A stretch of DNA of 12,445 nt from Clostridiales bacterium (lineage in GTDB: Bacteria > Bacillota > Clostridia > Christensenellales > CAG-138): positions 1-12,445 of the forward strand of contig WRCT01000040.1 in the NCBI GenBank assembly GCA_009783775.1, in the 5' to 3' direction. The translations under genes were made by a program, and so were the position numbers. The first letter of the stretch is position 1. Every line of letters begins with the position of its first letter. Positions 1 to 5,603 of the stretch are shown here, piece after piece. The notes below the pieces were generated by a model. It was not told the origin of the DNA and did not search any database. It saw only the letters and a list, made by a program, of their open reading frames with translations.

Positions 1-1939
1 CGACGTCCGCGGCGCGCATGGCGGCGGCGTCGTTGATGCCGTCCCCCATGAACCCGACCGTGTGTCCGTTGCCGCGCAAGGCGGTGACAATGCGCGCCTT
101 CTGCGACGGCGAGAGCTTGGCAAAGACGTCCACATCCTCCACGGCCTTGGCGAGTGTTTCCTCGTCCATCTCCTCGATATCCGAGCCGAGCAGGATCTGA
201 TCCACGTCCAGTCCGACCTGCTTGCAGACGGTGCGCGTGACGGCGTCGTTGTCGCCCGTTAGGACCTTGACCGTGACGCCGTATTCCTGCAAGGCGAGAA
301 TCGCGTCCTCCGCGCTCTCCTTGGGCGGATCCAAAAAGGCCAGATAGCCGATCAAGACCATCTCCGACTCGTCCGAGATGGAGAACGCGCCTGCGGGGGC
401 GGGGTTTGTCTTTTGCGCCAGACCCAAAACGCGCAGGCCGTCGTCGTTGAACTTGCGGCAGACTTCCAGCACCTCGGCCTTGATTTTCTTGGTGATCGGC
501 TCGACCTTGCCGCTATAGTCCACGAAGGTGCAGACATTGAGCATTTCCTCGATCGCGCCCTTTGTGATCATCTGCGTCTTGCCACTTTGATCCTCGACCA
601 CCACGCTCATGCGGCGGCGGTTGAAGTCGAAGGGGATCTCGTCGATCTTGCTGTAGTTGTTGTAGAGCTCGCGCATACCCAGGTCGTTCGCGTGCTCGAT
701 GATGGACAGGTCCATGAGGTTTTTTAAGCCCGTCTGATAATAGCTGTTGAGGAAGGCGTGGCGCAGCACGCGCGGGTCCTCCTGCCCGTCGATGTTCAGG
801 TGATACTCCAAAATGACCTTGTCCTGCGTTAAGGTGCCCGTCTTGTCGGTGCAGAGGATATCCATCGCGCCGAAGTTTTGGATGGAGTTGAGGTCCTTGA
901 CGATGACCCGCTTTTTGGACATGGACACCGCGCCCTTGGCCAGGTTGGCCGAGACGAGCATGGGCAGCATTTCGGGCGTGAGGCCCACGGCGATGGAGAG
1001 GGCGAACAGGGCCGCGCTCATCCAGCGGTTCATGTCGCCGACGGTTTTGGTGGTCAATGCGCTGATGAAGAACACGACCGGCACCATGGCCGCCATAAAG
1101 CGAATTAAGACCCACGACACGGAGGTAATGCCCTTTTCAAAGCTGGTGACGGTTTTCTTGGTCTGCAGCTGGCGCGCGATCTCGCCAAAGACCGTGTCGT
1201 CGCCGACGGCCAGCGCCAGCGCCACCGCCGTGCCCGAGATAACGTTGCTGCCCATGAAGGCCAGGTTGTTAAGGTCCAAGGGATTTTTGGCCTTGCCCGC
1301 GATCTCATGGCCGAATTTTTCGACCGGCTCGCTCTCGCCCGTGAGTGAGGACTGGCTGACGAACAGGTCCTTCGCCTGCAAAATGCGCACGTCGGCGGGG
1401 ATCATGTCGCCCGCCGCGAGGTAGACGATGTCGCCCACGACGAGTTCGTCGAGCGGGATCTCGCGCCGCTCGGAGACTTCTTCCTCCTCCTCGTCCTCGT
1501 TTTCGATTTCGAACTTGCGCTGCACGGCCACGGTCGTCTCGACCATTTCGGTCAGTTTTTCGGCGGCGACCCCCGAGCGCAGCTCCTGCAAAAAGCGCAG
1601 CAGGCCGGAGATCAAGACCATCGAAAGCACAATGATGACGGCGGGGAAATCCTGCGTGAACAGGGAGACGCAGGCCAGCACAAAGAGAACCACGGTGAAG
1701 GGGTTGACAAAGGCCTCAAAGAGCCGTTTCCAGACCGATTCCTTCTTTTGCTGCGTGATTTTGTTTTCGCCGTACTGCAGCTGGCTGTCCTCGATCTGCT
1801 CGCTGTCGTAACCCTCCCAGGTGTTGTCGTATTGGATCAGAAGGGTCTCCGGCTTTTTTTGCGCGGCATTGAGCAGACGCCGTTTGATCTTCTGCGCCTG
1901 GAGCTGCACGCTGGGATTGACTTTTACTTTTTTGGGCAT
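1..1939 (-). CDS. mgtA: MgtA-type magnesium-importing P-type ATPase (C-terminus beyond window)
   Basis: This is an integral membrane pump that uses ATP to import Mg2+. The 646 visible residues include the first transmembrane pair (about 79-117), the actuator-domain TGES loop (200-203), the M4 motif TPEMLPM (321-327; the PEM form is typical of MgtA/MgtB rather than the PEGLP of Ca2+ pumps), the phosphorylated Asp365 in DKTGTLT, and the GDGIND hinge (632-637). The family is about 900 residues, so roughly 250 residues with the last membrane helices lie beyond the window edge. The start at 1939 is set by AGGAGGG at 1947-1953. Two oddities are visible: an acidic stretch (145-156, almost all Glu/Asp) in the actuator domain, and AAAM after GDGIND where APAL is usual. 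The family is clear; Mg2+ specificity is inferred from MgtA-like motifs. A consensus promoter and long structured leader lie upstream. Confidence 0.9.
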   Translation of the reverse strand, partial: MPKKVKVNPSVQLQAQKIKRRLLNAAQKKPETLLIQYDNTWEGYDSEQIEDSQLQYGENKITQQKKESVWKRLFEAFVNPFTVVLFVLACVSLFTQDFPAVIIVLSMVLISGLLRFLQELRSGVAAEKLTEMVETTVAVQRKFEIENEDEEEEEVSERREIPLDELVVGDIVYLAAGDMIPADVRILQAKDLFVSQSSLTGESEPVEKFGHEIAGKAKNPLDLNNLAFMGSNVISGTAVALALAVGDDTVFGEIARQLQTKKTVTSFEKGITSVSWVLIRFMAAMVPVVFFISALTTKTVGDMNRWMSAALFALSIAVGLTPEMLPMLVSANLAKGAVSMSKKRVIVKDLNSIQNFGAMDILCTDKTGTLTQDKVILEYHLNIDGQEDPRVLRHAFLNSYYQTGLKNLMDLSIIEHANDLGMRELYNNYSKIDEIPFDFNRRRMSVVVEDQSGKTQMITKGAIEEMLNVCTFVDYSGKVEPITKKIKAEVLEVCRKFNDDGLRVLGLAQKTNPAPAGAFSISDESEMVLIGYLAFLDPPKESAEDAILALQEYGVTVKVLTGDNDAVTRTVCKQVGLDVDQILLGSDIEEMDEETLAKAVEDVDVFAKLSPSQKARIVTALRGNGHTVGFMGDGINDAAAMRAADV

Positions 1940-1985
1940 GACACAACCCTCCTTTCTCGTTTTGGAGGCGTTGATGCGCATGGGT

Positions 1986-2113
1986 ACTATTAAAAAATCA
2001 GAGACTTATGATATGCGAATGCGGCGAGAAAAGGGCACGCGCATGGGGAGGTTCGGATTTTTCACATAGCCCCTGGCAATCTCCGCCGGTACTACTTCCG
2101 CCTGCGTCCATTT
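1986..2113 (-). other. Possible short leader ORF in the mgtA 5' region
   Basis: On the minus strand an AGGGGGTGA sequence, 8 of 9 matches to a full Shine-Dalgarno, sits four bases before an ATG, followed by about 37 codons (start MDAGGSSTGG, with EPPH inside) and a TGA. A second frame, opening at the GTG inside that Shine-Dalgarno-like sequence, reads KWTQAEVVPAEIARGY and ends NPNLPMRVPFSRRIRIS; it looks more protein-like but has a poor start. Neither matches a family I recognise. Short Pro-rich leader peptides such as MgtL control mgtA in enterobacteria, so translation here could be regulatory; that is only an analogy. It could equally be chance or a gene remnant. A T-run follows the stop, but without a convincing hairpin. 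Confidence 0.25.
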
Positions 2114-2143
2114 TCTCACCCCCTTGCCTATAATTTGCTTTAT

Positions 2144-2306
2144 ATACCGACCCCTGATTAAAAACTTGCCATCTTTGCGGTCTTTTTATCCCTCGGCTGT
2201 GTCGCCGTCGATCGGTGTAGGCTGCCGGCTACACCTCACTCCCGCTTCGTGCCGAGAAACAAAAATCCTCGCAAATCCAAGCAGGTTTTTAATCAGGGGT
2301 CGGTAT
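2144..2306. repeat. 163-bp near-perfect palindrome (MITE-like element or structured leader RNA)
   Basis: The ends 2144-2169 and 2281-2306 are inverted repeats matching at 25 of 26 positions. Further complementary arms nest inside in the correct order: TTTGCG (2174-2179) with CGCAAA (2270-2275), a T-run near 2183 with an A-run near 2260, CTCGGC (2192-2197) with GCCGAG (2251-2256), and GGTGTAG (2214-2220) with CTACACC (2229-2235). The whole segment can fold as one rod. Its terminal core ACCCCTGATTAAA is shared with a second element at 4839-4946, which favours a mobile non-autonomous repeat. No open reading frame for a transposase lies inside. No clear target duplication was found. It does not show the conserved boxes of the M-box Mg2+ riboswitch. 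Confidence 0.75.
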
Positions 2307-2307
2307 C

Positions 2308-2336
2308 ATTGTATTCCTTTGCCATACGGTTGTCAA
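2308..2336 (-). promoter_or_regulatory. Consensus sigma-A promoter for mgtA or for the structured leader
   Basis: On the minus strand a perfect TTGACA (2331-2336) is followed after 17 bases by TACAAT (2308-2313, one mismatch to TATAAT). Transcription would start near 2301, inside the outer arm of the palindrome, and continue through about 360 bases of leader to mgtA. It lies downstream of the terminator of the beta-propeller gene, so mgtA is likely an independent transcription unit. Confidence 0.7.
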
Positions 2337-2366
2337 CCACTAAAACAAAGCGTTTTTCATGAACGT

Positions 2367-2413
2367 AAAGCGGCAGGCTGTATCCGCGTTTGGGATACAG
2401 CCTGCCGCTTTTT
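2367..2413 (-). terminator. Strong hairpin terminator downstream of the beta-propeller gene
   Basis: A perfect 18-bp stem (2367-2384 with 2394-2411) closes a 9-base loop. On the minus strand the stem is followed only by TTTACG, a weak U-tract, while on the plus strand it is followed by five T residues. Position after the beta-propeller gene and before the mgtA promoter fits a terminator for the minus-strand gene, possibly acting in both directions. Confidence 0.75.
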
Positions 2414-2443
2414 CTGTTTGCTATGCTTTCGGGGAAAGGGTGC

Positions 2444-2617
2444 TTATCCTCTCGCCCGCGCAGTGTTTTTCCTGGATTTGCGCGTAACCGTAATTGCCAA
2501 TCCCACCGTGCCGACAAACAGCAGGCACAGCCATAACCGGATCATGTTGCCTTCACCGGTCTTGGGCAAAGGTGGGTCTTCATCGGTCCTCGAGCCTGGA
2601 GAATATACATTGGTATT
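2444..2617 (-). pseudogene. Out-of-frame LPXTG cell-wall sorting signal
   Basis: This minus-strand frame reads through DEDPPLPKTGEG, then a hydrophobic stretch (LWLCLLFVGTVGLAITV), then a basic tail RKSRKNTARARG and a TAA stop. That is a complete sortase signal: LPXTG, membrane span and positive tail. It has no start codon of its own and overlaps the last codons of the beta-propeller gene in the +1 frame. Removing a single base near 2612-2618 would join the two, giving a protein of about 760 residues anchored by sortase. It is best read as the shifted C-terminus of that gene; a remnant of a different deleted surface protein is the alternative. Confidence 0.7.
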
Positions 2618-4724
2618 TCAGCTTCAGTGTCGCCAGTTTTTCGAGGCTGAGCAGATCCAGGGCGGTGATGGCGTTGGTTTGCACAAGGTAGAGCACGCCG
2701 TCGATATAGAGGCCGCGCGCGTCGTCCTCGTAGTAGGTTTTTTCGCCAAAGTCCAGTTTGATCTTGCCCTTTTCGGTGAACCCGCTTGCCGCGTCATAGC
2801 CATAGACGAAGTAATAGTCGTCCGCAGGGAAGGCGATGAGGTTCTTTTGAACGTCCACCAAAATGGCCTTGTGGTTATACATCACCGGCGTCCAGTCGGC
2901 TTTGACCTTTTGGACGTGCTTTTCGGACACATCGGTCTTGTCGCTGATGTCGAACATGGACAGTTTGACGCCCGTGGTTCTGCCCGTTTGCTCGTCCGCC
3001 GAGAACCCCAGCCCGACTAATAGCCCCTCGCCAAAGGGGTGCAGGTAGGAGGAGAACCCGGGGATCTTCAGCGCGGAGAGCACCTTGGGGTTGGCGGGGT
3101 CGGAGAGGTCCACGGTGAACAGCGGGTCCACCTGGCGGAAGGTGACGAAGTAGACGATCTCGCCCGCAAAGCGCGCGGACTTGACGTGTTCGCCCTCGGC
3201 CAGGCCCTCGATCTTGCCCACGGTCTTGAGGTCGCCGTCCAGGATATAGAGCGCGTTGTCCGACTTGCTCTCATAGTCGCCGTAGGTGTCGATTCCCTCG
3301 GTGTAAATGCGCTGCGTGAAACTGTTGCGCGTGACCACAAAGCGGAAGTGGCCGTTCCAGGCGTCCATGGAAAACTGGTTGAGCAAAGAGCCCGGGATGG
3401 TCGCCGCCGCCTTTTGCGTGATCTTGCCCTTGTCGAGCGTGAACAGGACCACGTTGGTGGCGCCGCCGCCGTAGTTGTCGATATAGAGCTTGGCCCAGAC
3501 GTCCCGCTGCTCCTCCGTATACCCGCTTTGCCAGGCATAGGAGGTGAGCAGCAAGTTCCTCCCGTCGCAGTAGATATTGCCCGACACGCCGAACAGCGCC
3601 TTGGTGGAGGTGTAGGCGTTGCCCGCCTCGCAATCAATCGCGCCGATGACAGAGTAGGACGTGTTGCCGCCGTCCTCATAGAGCAGAATATCGCCTGCGG
3701 GGATCAAGGTCTCGCGCCCGCTGTCGTCGCGCAGGGTCGGGCAATACGTGACGGGCGCGCCCTCGAGCCAGCCGCTCCAGTTATAATAGGAAGTGACGAT
3801 GTACAGACAGCCGTCCGTCAGGCGCGAGTCGGAATAGTGGCCGCTTTGGGAGATCTCGCTCAGCTTTTTGACATTGCCTTTGTCGGAGATATCGAAGGTC
3901 ACCACGATGGTGCGCGAATCGTTGGTCTTTACGGTGCCCCCGATTTTCGTCTCGTCCGTCGTGAGGTCCGCGGTCAGGGGCCGGATCACATCCCAGCCGT
4001 TATAGCTGACGATCACAAACAGGCGGTCGCCGTAGACATACATATTCCGCGCGTCGGCGCTTTCGTTTGCCTTCGGCTTGCCGGGCACGTCGACCGTGTC
4101 GGTCACCTTCATCTCCGCGCCGTCCGCGCTGACGACATAGAGCTTGCCCTTTTGCGGCGAGAGCACGTAGATATAGTCGCCATCCGTTTTGACGATGTCG
4201 GCCTCGTCGACGTTTAAGACCTGCGTATTGGTGCCGGAGTAGTCCTTCTGCGGCGCGGCCTCATCGAAATAATCGGAGTGATCCGCCTCCGGCGCCGCGC
4301 TGAATACGACATCGCCGACGTCGTCCACCGCCATCTCCATATCGGCTCCGACGGCCCTGTTATTGAGCCTTATCGTGTTCCGGGTGATGAAACCGCCAAG
4401 ATTGCCGCTGTTGGATTTTTGCTGCATGAGGGCATATAGGTCATCATAATCGGAGACGGTCGTGAGCGGCAGGTCAACCGGCCGGAGCGTGGCGAGGGCG
4501 TATTTTTCCGTTTGGGGAAGACCGACCGGTCCGACGCCGGGGCGGCGCAGGGCAAAAATGCCCCAGGTCCCGCCGCCTAACAGGGCCAGGACCAGCACGG
4601 CCGCGACGGCTTGGATCAGGCGTTTGTTGCGCATGGGCGGGCGCTGCCCGCGCTTTAGTTTGGCGTAGAGCGTTTCCGGCGCGTGAATGTTATCGGTTGC
4701 TCTGCGGTATTGATCTTGAAACAT
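2580..4724 (-). CDS. Membrane-anchored beta-propeller protein, likely partner of the ECF sigma factor
   Basis: This 714-residue protein has a short N-terminal cytoplasmic segment (1-33, with the helix-like ATDNIHAPETLYAKLKRG), one membrane helix (about 36-58), and a large external domain. The stretch TNTQVLNVDEADIVKTDG (165-182) is a hallmark of the Beta_propel family of secreted propellers distantly related to WD40 repeats (PF09826/COG4880 as I recall). The propeller appears complete, ending with VLYLVQTNAITALDL and LEKLATLKL near 702. The start at 4724 is chosen over a TTG at 4811 because AGGAGG lies at 4731-4736. The sigma factor gene just upstream and the N-terminal tail suggest a membrane regulator that binds the sigma factor; this is inference. 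The last ten residues are probably out of frame, since an LPKTG sorting signal follows in the +1 frame. Confidence 0.85.
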   Translation of the reverse strand: MFQDQYRRATDNIHAPETLYAKLKRGQRPPMRNKRLIQAVAAVLVLALLGGGTWGIFALRRPGVGPVGLPQTEKYALATLRPVDLPLTTVSDYDDLYALMQQKSNSGNLGGFITRNTIRLNNRAVGADMEMAVDDVGDVVFSAAPEADHSDYFDEAAPQKDYSGTNTQVLNVDEADIVKTDGDYIYVLSPQKGKLYVVSADGAEMKVTDTVDVPGKPKANESADARNMYVYGDRLFVIVSYNGWDVIRPLTADLTTDETKIGGTVKTNDSRTIVVTFDISDKGNVKKLSEISQSGHYSDSRLTDGCLYIVTSYYNWSGWLEGAPVTYCPTLRDDSGRETLIPAGDILLYEDGGNTSYSVIGAIDCEAGNAYTSTKALFGVSGNIYCDGRNLLLTSYAWQSGYTEEQRDVWAKLYIDNYGGGATNVVLFTLDKGKITQKAAATIPGSLLNQFSMDAWNGHFRFVVTRNSFTQRIYTEGIDTYGDYESKSDNALYILDGDLKTVGKIEGLAEGEHVKSARFAGEIVYFVTFRQVDPLFTVDLSDPANPKVLSALKIPGFSSYLHPFGEGLLVGLGFSADEQTGRTTGVKLSMFDISDKTDVSEKHVQKVKADWTPVMYNHKAILVDVQKNLIAFPADDYYFVYGYDAASGFTEKGKIKLDFGEKTYYEDDARGLYIDGVLYLVQTNAITALDLLSLEKLATLKLKYQCIFSRLEDR

Positions 4725-4730
4725 GATAGT

Positions 4731-4736
4731 CCTCCT
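4731..4736 (-). promoter_or_regulatory. Ribosome binding site fixing the beta-propeller start
   Basis: The minus strand reads AGGAGG followed by six bases and ATG. This supports the start at 4724 rather than an upstream TTG that would run the reading frame into the repeat region. Confidence 0.85.
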
Positions 4737-4750
4737 TGTGATGTTTCTTG

Positions 4751-4838
4751 GGAGACTGGATTGCTGCGTCGCGTTGCCTGCCTGCACACGTTTCTTTCGC
4801 TCTCCTCGCAATGACGAAAGCCCAGCCCTCCGTCATTG
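4751..4838. repeat. Intergenic palindromic repeat with CTCCTCGCAATGACG arms, interrupted by a second element
   Basis: The left arm TCTCCTCGCAATGACG (4801-4816) is complementary to CGTCATTG (4831-4838) joined to CATTGCGAGGAGA (4947-4959). The right arm is therefore split by the 108-bp element at 4839-4946. The left side (GGATTGC, GTCGC, TTCGCTC, CTCGCAATGACG from 4758) resembles a degenerate copy of a repeat I recall from many uncultured bacterial genomes. It occupies the gap between the sigma factor and beta-propeller genes. Confidence 0.6.
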
Positions 4839-4946
4839 GAACCCCTGATTAAATCGTTCGCCGGGTAGGTTGGCTATCAGAATGGTCCCAACATAGGAGC
4901 TTTTGGCAGGCCGACTATTCCCCCTCACGATTTAATCAGTGGGCCC
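4839..4946. mobile_element. 108-bp MITE-like element with terminal inverted repeats and CATTG duplication
   Basis: The ends are inverted repeats (left CCCCTGATTAAATCGT, right ACGATTTAATCAGTGGG; about 17 of 20 bases match when extended outward). The element is flanked by direct CATTG copies (4834-4838 and 4947-4951). Deleting it with one CATTG restores an uninterrupted hairpin repeat, CGTCATTGCGAGGAG, which supports real insertion. It shares ACCCCTGATTAAA with the ends of the element at 2144-2306. No coding capacity is visible. The transposase family is unknown. Confidence 0.6.
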
Positions 4947-5005
4947 CATTGCGAGGAGAACACAAGCTCGAATGTCGGAGGAAACACGACGAAGCAATCC
5001 GGTAT

Positions 5006-5488
5006 TCAGAAATCTTCTGTCAGTTGTTCTTTGAGCTTGAGTCGGGCGCGGCGCAGCCAGGACTTGACGGTGGACTCGGTGGTCTTGCACATTCGGGCGA
5101 TCTCCGCGACGGAGTACCCCTCGTAATAGTGCAGGTGGACGGCCGTTTTGTACTTTTCGGGCAGGCTTGCCACCAGCGCCCAGACCCAAGGATCACTGCC
5201 CTCTTGGGCCGCCTGGCCCGCCAGGCTCTCCTCCCCCACCGTATGGCGGCGAAAGGCCGTGGTGAGCAGGTTCGCGCTGCAGTGGATCGTCACCGTCAGC
5301 AGCCAGGCTTTTTGGTGCTCTGCGCTTAAGAAGACCGGCTGTCGGCGCAGGCAGCGGAAAAACACCTCCTGCGTGACGTCCTCGGCGTCCGCGCGGCTGC
5401 GCGTCCGCAGCAGCGCCAGGCGGTAGACCATGTCCGCGTAGGCCGCGTACAGCGATTCCAGGTCCATGTTGTTCGGCTCGTTGCTCAT
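5006..5488 (-). CDS. ECF-type (sigma-70 family) RNA polymerase sigma factor
   Basis: The 160-residue protein has the two-domain layout of extracytoplasmic-function sigma factors. Region 2 spans about 10-75, including DAEDVTQEVFFRCLRR (34-49) and the -10 recognition helix region. Region 4 spans about 104-156, with SLPEKYKTAVHLHYYEG and the helix-turn-helix YSVAEIARMCKTTESTVKSW (125-144). It would direct RNA polymerase to a small regulon in response to an envelope signal. The start at 5488 has a weak upstream GGGGTAGAG in place of a strong ribosome binding site; an internal Met8 is possible. The gene downstream encodes a membrane beta-propeller protein with a short cytoplasmic tail, a plausible sensor or anti-sigma. 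The two are separated by 281 bases filled with repeats, unusually far for such a pair. No convincing self-regulated promoter was recognised. Confidence 0.9.
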   Translation of the reverse strand: MSNEPNNMDLESLYAAYADMVYRLALLRTRSRADAEDVTQEVFFRCLRRQPVFLSAEHQKAWLLTVTIHCSANLLTTAFRRHTVGEESLAGQAAQEGSDPWVWALVASLPEKYKTAVHLHYYEGYSVAEIARMCKTTESTVKSWLRRARLKLKEQLTEDF

Positions 5489-5534
5489 AACTCTCTACCC
5501 CTAATACCGCGTAAGGGTTCAAATGGTTGCATAA

Positions 5535-5593
5535 AGGGGCGAACTTTGTTCGCCCCTATGGTTGGTTAGGCGGGCGGGCTGACCCCGCCCCTA
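5535..5593. repeat. Tandem GC-rich hairpins (intergenic repeat, possible terminator)
   Basis: Two hairpins lie side by side: AGGGGCGAAC-TTT-GTTCGCCCCT (5535-5557) and GGGCGGG-CTGAC-CCCGCCC (5572-5590). The outer AGGGGCG and the last CGCCCCT (5587-5593) are also complementary, so an alternative fold exists. Such paired hairpins resemble REP-like repeats of gut Clostridia as I recall them. They lie just after the second YARHG gene and before the sigma factor, so they may end the operon transcript, although no good U-tract follows on the minus strand. Confidence 0.6.
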
Positions 5594-5603
5594 CGGTTGA
5601 CAG

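Noticed and set aside
1940..2310. M-box (ykoK) magnesium riboswitch upstream of mgtA
   Set aside because: None of the conserved M-box blocks as I recall them (for example AGGTGAGGCTCCT or the GATGCTTGTCC block) is present on the minus strand.
2124..4217. Long open frames on the plus strand across the beta-propeller gene
   Set aside because: They are antisense to a gene with clear family motifs, have no ribosome binding sites, and result from GC-rich codon bias.
4725..4811. Extended N-terminus of the beta-propeller protein from a TTG at 4811
   Set aside because: The extension is encoded by the intergenic repeat, and AGGAGG lies directly before the ATG at 4724.
5488..5522. Autoregulated ECF promoter (TGAACCC and a following TATTAG) before the sigma factor
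   Set aside because: The two boxes are only about ten bases apart, too close for the usual ECF spacing.
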